From: CBDFGK01 sp965247075
GTDB taxonomy: Bacteria; Pseudomonadota; Gammaproteobacteria; Pseudomonadales; Halieaceae
Assembly: GCA_965247075.1 (NCBI GenBank)
Contig: CBDFGK010000003.1
Span: 62,001 to 126,000, forward strand
Direction: 5' to 3'
DNA: 64,000 bases
A model generated the notes under the pieces. The model was not told the origin of the DNA. It saw nothing but the letters and a program-made list of their open reading frames with translations, and made no database searches. The first letter of the stretch is position 1; every line of letters begins with the position of its first letter. The translations under genes and the position numbers were made by a program. Positions 14,844-22,814 of the stretch are shown one piece after another.

Positions 14844-15119
14844 CGCCGCGAGAAGTAAGATACAAGGAAATATTAACGGGGTGTGGCGAGCAATTTGTCT
14901 GCTATGGCATGGTGGGTGAGTTCCGGGATGTCACTCCAGATCAGCCTTGATGGCCTGGGCATAGGCATTGCGTGCGGTTTGCGCGATAGCCGCCAGGGTC
15001 TGCTGCCGCGCCAGTTCCTGCTCGGCGGCGCGCATACTCATCAGTTGGCCCTTAACGCCATCAGACAGGTCGGAGGCATTGTATTCCTTGCCATCTATAG
15101 TGATTTTTTGTTCGTCAGT
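14844..15119. repeat. 276-bp direct duplication, copy 2
   Basis: Second copy of the block at 13357-13632. The match ends exactly at GTTCGTCAGT; beyond it the ATG of the DUF6447 gene is replaced by GAAGAAAAGGGGACATTTT, which belongs to a mobile hairpin family. Confidence 0.9.
14931..15119 (-). pseudogene. DUF6447 family protein, copy 2, start codon lost
   Basis: The frame TDEQKITIDGKEYNASDLSD to AYAQAIKADLE differs from copy 1 at only a few residues (A to S, L to Q, E to D). The initiating ATG is gone. The frame stays open upstream to an ATG at 15203, which would add about 27 residues of unrelated sequence. It is either a pseudogene or a fusion made by insertion of a repeat. The small number of differences points to a recent duplication. 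Confidence 0.7.
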
Positions 15120-15182
15120 GAAGAAAAGGGGACATTTTAGCTTTGGGTTGACCCCGGTCAGGTACGTAAGCGGTAATCCTGG
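15120..15182. repeat. REP-like fragment (AAAAGGGGACATTTT ... CCCCGGTCAGGTACGTAAGC)
   Basis: The first part resembles the hairpin at 1512-1551. The second part (CGGTCAGGTACGTAAGCGGT) repeats 11130-11160 with two or three changes. This is probably a broken mobile repeat whose arrival removed the start of DUF6447 copy 2. Confidence 0.5.
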
Positions 15183-15212
15183 ACGGAACACAATTTTACC
15201 CAACTGGAAGAT

Positions 15213-15401
15213 TTATCCTTGCTGAAAACCCGCATTGATGTCGACCTTACAGCTCCACGGATGGAATGACGCCCTTTTCACATTCGGTGATGTCAACTCA
15301 TCTGCACGCACAGACGGAACGGCATCAATCACCTGCTGATGCTCGCTGTTGCGATGCCGGTTGCGCAGTTCCGCAATGCTGGATTTACAGACTTGTATCA
15401 T
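15213..15401 (-). CDS. Short ORF of unknown status, 62 residues
   Basis: The frame opens MIQVCKSSIAELRNRHRNSE and includes QVIDAVPSVRADELTSPNVK. The first part looks like a helix-turn-helix fragment (CKSSIAELRNRHRNSEHQQV). The region 15183-15440 otherwise holds no recognisable gene. It may be the remnant of a regulator or transposase OrfA. It is kept because the other frames are poorer, not because the function is known. Confidence 0.25.
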   Translation of the reverse strand: MIQVCKSSIAELRNRHRNSEHQQVIDAVPSVRADELTSPNVKRASFHPWSCKVDINAGFQQG

Positions 15402-15559
15402 GTTGGCAATTTCTGTTAGCAGTACTTTTATAGTAGTACCTAAAAAAAGGGAATTATATATTTGACTTCGCGTAATCAGCCAGGGACCTTACTATAGCGA
15501 CTATTGATTCATTGACAAAAGAACAATTAGCGCGATTAAAGAAAATAACCGACTGATAT

Positions 15560-15868
15560 TTATGGAAGCTCTGACTTTGTTGGAGCTTCCACAATCCTTA
15601 ACGCCAATATTTGAACCTCGCTGTCATCGTAGGTGTACAAGAAAGTCACCGACGCCGGCAAGTCGTGGTCGCCTGAAAAATCCCATGTTTTGACCAGATA
15701 GGCCTGGGGGGTTGTGTTTGGCACTTGAACAGCATCGATCTCTGGATCTCTTACAAGTCGCCACGTCCAGCCCATCCAAAGGTCTTCAAACCTTGGGTAC
15801 TTCTTACAAGCTTCATCGTATGTGGCAGATGCTACCAACTCTTCCCTAAGCGTTCTGATGTTTTCCAT
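15560..15868 (-). CDS. Predicted toxin partner of the Panacea protein, 102 residues
   Basis: MENIRTLREELVASATYDEA, FEDLWMGWTWRLVRDPEIDA, YLVKTWDFSGDHDLPASVTF, and DSEVQILALRIVEAP. It is a mixed alpha/beta sequence with the terminal strands YTYDDSEVQILALRIVEAP typical in look of RelE/ParE-type mRNA interferases, although no catalytic set can be assigned with confidence. It begins one base after the stop of the Panacea gene. In known Panacea pairs the antitoxin neutralises many unrelated toxins, so a toxin role is reasonable from position. Identity remains unproven. Confidence 0.55.
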   Translation of the reverse strand: MENIRTLREELVASATYDEACKKYPRFEDLWMGWTWRLVRDPEIDAVQVPNTTPQAYLVKTWDFSGDHDLPASVTFLYTYDDSEVQILALRIVEAPTKSELP

Positions 15869-16399
15869 CTACGCTACTTTAAAAAATTGCTGTTGTGCCC
15901 ACACAATATCATCTTCATCAACTTCACCGACAACTGAAGCAAAAACGGATCTGTAAGGTATGTCTTCACCCATTTGAGCAATTTGCCAAATTACCCCGTG
16001 CGTTTCTTCACTAATCGACTTCGCGGTATGATTCAGGCAAACGTGTTCAAACGAATTATCAATAATACTCATTTCTTCACCGTTGAAAATATTTGTATCC
16101 GCGTCCTGTATAGCTATGTATTCATTCTTGAGGTAACCAAAATGATCTACACGCCCACGAGCAACCTTATTCTCTGCGATAAGTTCTCGAATAATAGGCA
16201 AAATATGCTTAGGGACAGGTCCGTGTTGTCGTTTGACATAAGTTTCAAAAGTAATGGAATCCCCGTGTTCCAGGTAGTGAATTACATCTGAATACCAAAG
16301 GACTTTATTGAGTTTGATGGAGCCGAGCACAGACGGATCTTCCGCTTTTTCGCAGACGTAATGCACCAAAGCCTTCAGCTTGTTCCAGTTCGGACTCAT
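15869..16399 (-). CDS. Panacea-domain (DUF4065, SocA/PanA-like) antitoxin
   Basis: This 176-residue protein starts MSPNWNKLKALVHYVCEKAE. It has the family features KLNKVLWYSDVIHYLEHG (30-47), FETYVKRQHGPVPKHILPII (51-70), and a C-terminal MGEDIPYRSVFASVVGEVDE. The pattern KLxKLLYxxD ... xxxRxxxGPVP defines the Panacea/GepA domain, used as a hyper-promiscuous antitoxin or phage-induced regulator. The start has TAAAAGGAGATAATTGT upstream, a clear ribosome site. The adjacent 102-residue gene follows directly. Both genes lie within an IS1595-like unit, so the pair appears mobile. Confidence 0.85.
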   Translation of the reverse strand: MSPNWNKLKALVHYVCEKAEDPSVLGSIKLNKVLWYSDVIHYLEHGDSITFETYVKRQHGPVPKHILPIIRELIAENKVARGRVDHFGYLKNEYIAIQDADTNIFNGEEMSIIDNSFEHVCLNHTAKSISEETHGVIWQIAQMGEDIPYRSVFASVVGEVDEDDIVWAQQQFFKVA

Positions 16400-16498
16400 G
16401 ACAATTATCTCCTTTTCCGCTTTTGATCTATAACATCTCTATTTGAAGTAAGTATAAATTACTTGTTTTGCGAAGCCAAATATATAATTCCCTAAAAA

Positions 16499-16526
16499 AA
16501 GGCCCCGGTATTGCTACCGGGGCCTT
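16499..16526 (-). terminator. Intrinsic terminator of the surface-protein gene
   Basis: The perfect stem AAGGCCCCGGTA-TTGC-TACCGGGGCCTT is followed on the minus strand by TTTTTTTA, 44 bases after the surface-protein stop. The T-run doubles as the target site of the transposon-like unit to the left. Confidence 0.9.
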
Positions 16527-16569
16527 GGTGAACGCTTGCTGTGCTCCTTGGAAGCACAGGTTTGCTTGC

Positions 16570-19500
16570 TTAGATCAGGATGATTTCAGAACCGGAAGGA
16601 ACGTTGCCGGCACCGAAATCGATCATGGCGATTTCGACGATTTCACCCGCAGCGACGGTACCGGTAGAGTCCTTGTTAGCGGTTACCAGATACGCAACCA
16701 TTATTTCATCCGCTGCATCTGCCCCTACCCCTCCTTTAGCTTTAATTGCAAAAGCAACATAGGTGGTGTTGGCGAAAGCTGCCTGAACACCAACGCCAGC
16801 GCCAGTGCCAGCAGTACCTTTCAGCCAGACCAAGAACTCACCTGTACCAGCATGATCTTGCAGCTCTACTGTGGAACCAATTGCGTCGCCTTCGGCAATC
16901 GTTACCAGCTCACCGTTGTAGTTGATCATCCTGAGGCCGCCATTGTCAGTGCGCGCACCCGCCAGAGCGGTGCTCACTTCAATGGTGCCAGACAAGCCCT
17001 GGCCATCGTCGGTCATCGCTGTACCGGTGTTGTAAGTACCCACCAGATCAATCATCAGGCTATCAGGAACACCGTTGTTGAAATCAACGATGTCGACGCC
17101 GCCCGTAACAACAACTGCGTTGAAAGCGCTGCCAGTACCGATGATCATGTCCGGCGCGATTCCAGCCAAGTTGTCCGCAGCTTCACCTTCACCGACGTAG
17201 ACGACCGAGTCGAACGCCTTGCCAGATACGGTAAACACGTCGTTACCGGCACCACCGGTTAACGTATCACCCGCGACAGATACAACGAACGTATCATCAC
17301 CGGCTCCGCCGTTAACGACAGATGCTGCTGTAACTTCACGTGCATGGGCAAACGCATATGCCAGCGTGGGAGAGAACGATGTAAACGAGTCATCACCGGC
17401 GCCCAGCGAGTGAATAATAGGAGCATCATCAGTACTAAGAACAGAGAAACTATCATTGAGGATACCAATGACGGTGTCGTCACCAGCGCCAAGATTCGCT
17501 GTATCAAAAATACCGAGCAGCGTATCGACACCGGCACCACCTGTGGTCAAGCCCTTAACAAGGCCCTGCACAAGGTTGTTACCGTCCAAGGTCTCGGTAG
17601 CTGACAAGCCATCGGTCAATACCAGGTTACCCAGAACGACACCTCTTACGATGTTGTTACCGGAACCCATATCCAGCGAAGTGGCTGCACCGGAGAAGCT
17701 GTCATCGCCTTTGCCCAGATTGTAAACGGCGCTGGCGCCAAAAACGGCCTGCCTCTGCCCCTCTACCACAACCACACTAACGGAGCTGAGGTAACGTCCG
17801 TCCGCTGCAAGGAAATCGGTGGAATCTTCACCCACAACCACATCATTACCGTCGCCACCGAGTACGTCCAGTACAGTTCCTTCGCCTGCCCCAGCAGGAA
17901 TATCGATTTTCGCAGCAGACAAATCCAGTGAGCCATCAACCGCGAGGCTGACGATGTTGCGACCGGCACCCAGGGTTTTGAAGCCGTCGAGGCCTTCCTG
18001 AGAGAGGGCAACACGGTCAGCAACAGCAACACTGGATAAATCCTGTGCCTGGGCAATTTCAACACCTTTCAGGTCAACTACCTGCTTCTTGCCTTCACCG
18101 GCAGCGGACACATCGATAAGGAAGTTTACTTCACCGGTGATCAATTCCACGCCCGCCAAGGACGTTTCTGCGATCTGAACGGTCCAGTCACCCACATTCT
18201 CAGACGGAACATCAATGATAATATTTTCAACGCCACTTACCGACCTGCCAGTTAAATTCATAATTTCTTTAGTGCCGGCAACGCTAGTATAAGCTTCGAC
18301 CATAACCAGAGTATCGTCGGAGCCTGCACCACCGATCAAGGAGCGAAAGCCTACTGTGCCCAGATTGTCGATTACCACTGTACTAACGCCGGTACCCATC
18401 CTAACAGTGGCGAAGCCAAGCCTTGTTTCATCATCAACAGTCGTGAAGTCAACATTGCTGATCAGGTTAATTACATCGGAACCGGCGTTTGCTCCTGTGG
18501 GCATGGAATCATCCAGACCCCTGAAAACACCATCATCAACATTATCCGCACCATCAACCTTACCACCATTGTTAGCGATCAACGTATCCAGCAGATCCTG
18601 ATTCAATGTGATGGTTTGGTAGACACCTGCATCACTTCCACCATCAACATGAGCAACACCCCTCATTGACTGACCAGCCACATCAAAAGAGGCAGATGTT
18701 TTGGAAGCCAGCGCCAGGATGGCATCGGTCTCACCAGCGGCGTCCAATATCAGTGCAGGAGCGCCGGCACTGGAGATAGTGAAGGTTGCGCCGGCTGTCG
18801 TTGCAACCAGAGCTTCAATGCTGTTCAGGTCGGCGCCGGATACGTCGATATCACCGGCAATTACAATGGTATCCACTGCATCAGAACCCGTGATTGACTC
18901 AAATTCGTCCAGGTCCAGGTTCAGGTTAGTATTGTCGTCAGTTTGAGCTTCAAGGAGCAAGGTTACTTCATCTTCACCATCACTATTGCTCAAGACCAGA
19001 TTTTCAACCGACCTCACAGCCCCTTTGGCAATTCCGCTCAGATCTACGGCGTCGGCTGAGAATACGATAGTGTCGTCGTCAGTTTGACCATCAATCGTGC
19101 CGTCACCGAGTTGATCTTCGTCTTCGAAGAAGAAGGTATCGTCACCGAGACCGCCGCGCAGGATATCATCACCATCGCCACTCCAGATGGAGTTATCAGC
19201 GTTACTACCCGTGATCACGTCGGCGTTATCAGTGCCGATAACGTTTTCAACACCAGAGATAGTGCCTTTGAAAACCTCGTTGCCTTCCGTCATCTTAAAG
19301 CTGCCGGTTAGCAGGTTTACGGTGGCTTCACCATTGTGCTCAGAGGTATCCAGCGTATCGGTACCGCCGCCCCCGGAGATCGCTGCACTGGCGTACTCTT
19401 CCAGCACCACTGTGTCGTCGAAGGCAGACAGGGTTACCACGAAGTTGGCATCGTCGCTGTCGCCATCGAGAATAACGGTAACCGGGCCAGTAGCCGCAGA

Positions 19501-20088
19501 AAAATCACCTACTTCGCTATCTTCGTCCAGGGTGTACTCACCGCCGGGAAGCAGAGCCGGCAACGCGGCAACAAATGCTGTGGCAGCGGCTTCACCGGCC
19601 GCAACAGACGCAGCGCTGGCTCCAACACCGGCGAGCACCGCCTGGGCGCCGGGAATATCGCTGCCCTGGTAAACGGAATTGTTGGCCTCAATATCAGCCG
19701 TAAAGCGGTTGGCCACGTCAACCTTGTTGGCCAAGGTAGTAATGTCATCGTTCTGGGCGCCATTGGCGATATCCAGGGCGATAGCAGCCAGGGCGGCCGG
19801 GTCGGCATCGAGCCGGGCGGTGTAGAAGGCCAGACCATCTGCATCGGCCTCGCGATTAAACATATTCCGAAACAGCGTAGTAACGATTGCTTCGTTGGTC
19901 AGACCACCAACGATAGCGTCATACTCGGCGGATGCACCAAAGGCGTTCAGCGCCTGATCAACATTGTCAGAGTTGGTGAAATTACCAGTCCAGAAGGCAA
20001 GACCTTCGGGATCAGCGGGACGGCCGTAGTAAGACACATACAGTTGTTGTGCTTTTGCTACGATTTCTTCGTTGGTAGCCATAGTCAT
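16570..20088 (-). CDS. DUF4214/RTX-like secreted surface (S-layer-type) protein
   Basis: This 1172-residue, very acidic protein has almost no Cys. Residues 1-110 hold two DUF4214 repeats (VSYYGRPADPEGLAFWTGNF and NMFNREADADGLAFYTARLD). The remainder alternates beta-rich segments with calcium-binding nonapeptide-like repeats such as GGAGDDTF, GDGDDILRGGLGDD and GAGDDTVIG. There is no Sec signal; the C-terminus (IDFGAGNVPSGSEIILI) has the short acidic-hydrophobic ending of type I secretion substrates. The start MTMATNEE has AGGAG just upstream; the second ATG two codons in is equally possible. The type I exporter genes upstream on the same strand are the obvious secretion route. A perfect terminator and a strong promoter suggest high expression. 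Confidence 0.85.
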   Translation of the reverse strand: MTMATNEEIVAKAQQLYVSYYGRPADPEGLAFWTGNFTNSDNVDQALNAFGASAEYDAIVGGLTNEAIVTTLFRNMFNREADADGLAFYTARLDADPAALAAIALDIANGAQNDDITTLANKVDVANRFTADIEANNSVYQGSDIPGAQAVLAGVGASAASVAAGEAAATAFVAALPALLPGGEYTLDEDSEVGDFSAATGPVTVILDGDSDDANFVVTLSAFDDTVVLEEYASAAISGGGGTDTLDTSEHNGEATVNLLTGSFKMTEGNEVFKGTISGVENVIGTDNADVITGSNADNSIWSGDGDDILRGGLGDDTFFFEDEDQLGDGTIDGQTDDDTIVFSADAVDLSGIAKGAVRSVENLVLSNSDGEDEVTLLLEAQTDDNTNLNLDLDEFESITGSDAVDTIVIAGDIDVSGADLNSIEALVATTAGATFTISSAGAPALILDAAGETDAILALASKTSASFDVAGQSMRGVAHVDGGSDAGVYQTITLNQDLLDTLIANNGGKVDGADNVDDGVFRGLDDSMPTGANAGSDVINLISNVDFTTVDDETRLGFATVRMGTGVSTVVIDNLGTVGFRSLIGGAGSDDTLVMVEAYTSVAGTKEIMNLTGRSVSGVENIIIDVPSENVGDWTVQIAETSLAGVELITGEVNFLIDVSAAGEGKKQVVDLKGVEIAQAQDLSSVAVADRVALSQEGLDGFKTLGAGRNIVSLAVDGSLDLSAAKIDIPAGAGEGTVLDVLGGDGNDVVVGEDSTDFLAADGRYLSSVSVVVVEGQRQAVFGASAVYNLGKGDDSFSGAATSLDMGSGNNIVRGVVLGNLVLTDGLSATETLDGNNLVQGLVKGLTTGGAGVDTLLGIFDTANLGAGDDTVIGILNDSFSVLSTDDAPIIHSLGAGDDSFTSFSPTLAYAFAHAREVTAASVVNGGAGDDTFVVSVAGDTLTGGAGNDVFTVSGKAFDSVVYVGEGEAADNLAGIAPDMIIGTGSAFNAVVVTGGVDIVDFNNGVPDSLMIDLVGTYNTGTAMTDDGQGLSGTIEVSTALAGARTDNGGLRMINYNGELVTIAEGDAIGSTVELQDHAGTGEFLVWLKGTAGTGAGVGVQAAFANTTYVAFAIKAKGGVGADAADEIMVAYLVTANKDSTGTVAAGEIVEIAMIDFGAGNVPSGSEIILI

Positions 20089-20268
20089 GACACTCCTGGT
20101 TCAATTGAAATAATTGTGGCCTAAAAAGACCCGAACTAACTTTCTTTATTACTTGCAAATTGTATGAATTCTGTGATCTCACCCCAAAATTCGGTTCCAA
20201 AGAGAGGCAAGACCACTAAAATACTCGCACAGCACCCGCCATCAGTGAAGGCTAATCCCGGCGAGAAG

Positions 20269-20297
20269 GTTATATATCGACCGTAAACCACTGTCAA
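20269..20297 (-). promoter_or_regulatory. Strong sigma-70 promoter for the surface-protein gene
   Basis: On the minus strand TTGACA (20297-20292) and TATAAC (20274-20269) are separated by exactly 17 bases. Transcription would begin near 20262, leaving a leader of about 170 bases before the ATG at 20088. Long leaders are common in abundant surface-protein mRNAs. The remainder of 20089-20353 shows no gene. Confidence 0.75.
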
Positions 20298-20353
20298 ACC
20301 ATTTCTTTATGTGATTTTGGCAATATGTAACATAAGTCTGCTTTTCACACTGA

Positions 20354-22801
20354 TCAGCTCGATTTATGACCATATTCCACAGATTGGGTGAAAACGGAAG
20401 TCACATGCGCAAAATATACGTCTGCTATCCCCTCCCAATCGTGGCTTTTAACCAACGCTTGCCTGTCTTGCATCTGTGCATGCTGCTGCGGTGCGGCAAT
20501 GAGTTCATTCACCAGTTGATCCAACTGACTGGCAAAATTTTCCAGTTCCGCCACCCGCACAGCGGGTAATTTTTCCAGGTCCAGCCCTCTGCAACCAAAT
20601 TCGGTGCTTAACACCGGCAAGCCCGCAACTGCGTACTCAGCCATCTTCAGATTGCTGCCAGACCCACTAACCACGGGGTTTACAGCAACCCGGGCACAAC
20701 TGAGCACGGCGTTTTTATCGGCTTCATTGAGCTGACCCACCAGTACGACGTTTGCCGGGCGAGATTTATTCCGCGAATTTTTCCAAAAATTACCAACACT
20801 GCCGACAATCCAGAATTGCAGGTCCGGCAGCGCCGGCGCCAGCACCTCGATAATCCAGCGCACCGCCTCTATATTGGGGCCGTGCCAACTGCCGATAAAC
20901 ACCGCTGCCGCGCGGGAATCGGGCAGCAGACGCCGCGCAATCCGGGCCCGCAGGCCGGGCTCCAGGCCAGGTATTTCGTGCGCCGCCACCCCATTGGGCA
21001 CCACGCAGATATCATCCAGCGGCACCTGGTAAAGCTCATGCAGGCGCCGGCGGTCCTGCTCAGAGCAGGCGCAGCAGGCCACGGCGTCGCGGGCACACTC
21101 GCCTTCGGTATTTTCAATTAACGTCAGCCAGGGTGCGGATACCGCCACATCGCGCAGTATATCGCGCTTCATATCCAGTTCGACGTTGTGAGCCTCGTAA
21201 TAGAGCAAGCCCCGATACACGGCGCGAATGGCGCGGTATAAATAGGGGTGGGACGCCACCACCAGATCAGACTGCTCGCTCAACTGCCGCAGCGCCGCCA
21301 TATACCCGGGTGATTCATGGTAGTGATCTATGGCGTACAGATCGGCAACAGAAGCCTCTACCTGCTGCTCTGTGGCCTGTTCACCCTGTTGATGGCGGCC
21401 GGATTTAGGAATGCGCAGCTCACGCAAGCCCGGCGCCAGTTCGCCGTCCAGCGGTGCATCCTCACTGTTGCACAGGGTAAGCAGGGTCACCGGTACATAC
21501 CTGGCAATGTGGCGATACAAGTGGAAGACCCGATTCTGGCCACCACTGCGCGGTGGCCAGACGGGAAAAGTCAGTGGCACCAGGATGCGCCTGGGCTTGC
21601 CCCGTTCGGCAAAGCCACAGGCGTCAAGGCAGGGCGCTGTGTCCATAATCGCTGCCAGGGTGTCGGGCCAGTTAATATGGGCGACCTGTTGCCGGCAATC
21701 ATCGGCCATGGCCTGCGCGCCGGCAGGGTTGGCGGCGATCTCATCAAGGGCCGCCGTGAGCGCTGCCTGGTCGGGTTCCACCACCCAACCGGTGCGACCC
21801 GGCCTTACCAGTTCGTTGACGCCACCGGCGTCGGTACAGGTAAGCACCGGTTTGCCCGCCTGCATCGCTTCAACCGCAATCAGGCCATAATCTTCATCGG
21901 CCGGCACAAACGGTACACACAGGGCGGTACTGTAATGGCGACGAAGCTGCGCGTCGGAGATGCGCCCCAGCAATTGAATGCGCCGGTCATCCGCCGCCAG
22001 TTGCTGCAACTGTGCCTGCTGGGGTCCGCTACCGGCTATTAACAAGCGCCGGTCGGTGTTGGCGGCCAGCATTGCCCGCACCAGCAAATCCAGCCGCTTG
22101 GGCGCAGCCAGACGACTGGCGGTAAAAAAGTAGTCATTGCCGGCCACCGGCGCCGGCAGTACATCACTGGGGTGATGGATAACCTGTGGCTGCACACCCG
22201 CCGGAAAATAACCTTCCCGGCCGGCCACCTGCTGTGAAATCGCCATAAATTTCCTGATCACGCCGGGGCGCAGGGCGCTGTCATCCAGCCAGCGGATTAC
22301 CTTGCGGGCCAACGGACCGGGCAGGGCAAACCAGCTATCCCATTGCTCAGTTGGCAAATTGGCCTTGAGGTTGCCCACTACCGAAAATAACTCATCACGG
22401 TGCTCAACATGGGGCCGGTGCGCCAGCAGTTCGCGCAAGCGCAATAATTCGTCGGGGCAGTGGCCTGCAAACTGCTCGGGCTGCAGCGGCATATCGGCGG
22501 GGTAGGTGTCGTACAGCCCGCGCAGGCGATGCTGTAGATACAACCAATGGTTTGCGTGCCAGACCATCCAGGCCGGGTACTTGGTCGATATCACCAGGTC
22601 GAAATGGCTTACATTGAGGGTAGAGAAATAGTAGTAGCTGTCGATAATCTCGCGAAAATTACGCTCCGGCGAGGGCACCTTGATCAGCTCAACTTCGTGG
22701 TCGGTGTAGCGGCGAAAGGCATCCAGCAATCCCCACCACAGTTTTTCTGCGCCGCCAACAGTGTAGGGCACCGGGCTGGGTGCGATGATGGCGATTTTCA
22801 T
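20354..22801 (-). CDS. Two-domain glycosyltransferase (GT4-GT4 fusion)
   Basis: This 815-residue protein has two GT-B units. Residues 1-395 begin MKIAIIAPSPVPYTVGGAEK (donor-acceptor groove GGAE) and carry FTASRLAAPKRLDLLV and the nucleotide-sugar motif EDYGLIAVEAMQAGKPVLTC. Residues 405-815 begin RRILVPLTFPVWPPRSGGQN and contain FIGSWHGPNIEAVRWI and GSGSNLKMAEYAVAGLPVLS. Family 4 enzymes transfer sugars from activated donors with retention. A fusion would add two sugars in sequence. It is the last gene of the exporter and glycan operon, 13 bases after the preceding GT4 gene. Confidence 0.87.
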   Translation of the reverse strand: MKIAIIAPSPVPYTVGGAEKLWWGLLDAFRRYTDHEVELIKVPSPERNFREIIDSYYYFSTLNVSHFDLVISTKYPAWMVWHANHWLYLQHRLRGLYDTYPADMPLQPEQFAGHCPDELLRLRELLAHRPHVEHRDELFSVVGNLKANLPTEQWDSWFALPGPLARKVIRWLDDSALRPGVIRKFMAISQQVAGREGYFPAGVQPQVIHHPSDVLPAPVAGNDYFFTASRLAAPKRLDLLVRAMLAANTDRRLLIAGSGPQQAQLQQLAADDRRIQLLGRISDAQLRRHYSTALCVPFVPADEDYGLIAVEAMQAGKPVLTCTDAGGVNELVRPGRTGWVVEPDQAALTAALDEIAANPAGAQAMADDCRQQVAHINWPDTLAAIMDTAPCLDACGFAERGKPRRILVPLTFPVWPPRSGGQNRVFHLYRHIARYVPVTLLTLCNSEDAPLDGELAPGLRELRIPKSGRHQQGEQATEQQVEASVADLYAIDHYHESPGYMAALRQLSEQSDLVVASHPYLYRAIRAVYRGLLYYEAHNVELDMKRDILRDVAVSAPWLTLIENTEGECARDAVACCACSEQDRRRLHELYQVPLDDICVVPNGVAAHEIPGLEPGLRARIARRLLPDSRAAAVFIGSWHGPNIEAVRWIIEVLAPALPDLQFWIVGSVGNFWKNSRNKSRPANVVLVGQLNEADKNAVLSCARVAVNPVVSGSGSNLKMAEYAVAGLPVLSTEFGCRGLDLEKLPAVRVAELENFASQLDQLVNELIAAPQQHAQMQDRQALVKSHDWEGIADVYFAHVTSVFTQSVEYGHKSS

Positions 22802-22814
22802 GTCTGGGGACCCA

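Larger units (their letters stand above)
15441..16500. mobile_element. IS1595-type transposon-like unit carrying a Panacea toxin-antitoxin pair
   Basis: Inverted ends GGGAATTATATATTTGACTT (from 15449) and, read inward from 16492, GGGAATTATATATTTGGCTT differ by one base over 20. They match the right terminus of the nearby IS1595 element (13140-13165). The unit is 1,044 bp, bounded by perfect 8-bp direct repeats TAAAAAAA (15441-15448 and 16493-16500). Eight bases is the IS1595-family target duplication length. Inside there is no transposase, only the genes at 15560-15868 and 15869-16399. The target is the T-run of the surface-protein terminator. Confidence 0.85.

Noticed and set aside
19336..20124. 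Plus-strand frames opposite the surface-protein gene (also 16468-17262 and others)
   Set aside because: Repeats such as GGDDT in the real gene give long mirror frames; no start signals or domains on the plus strand.
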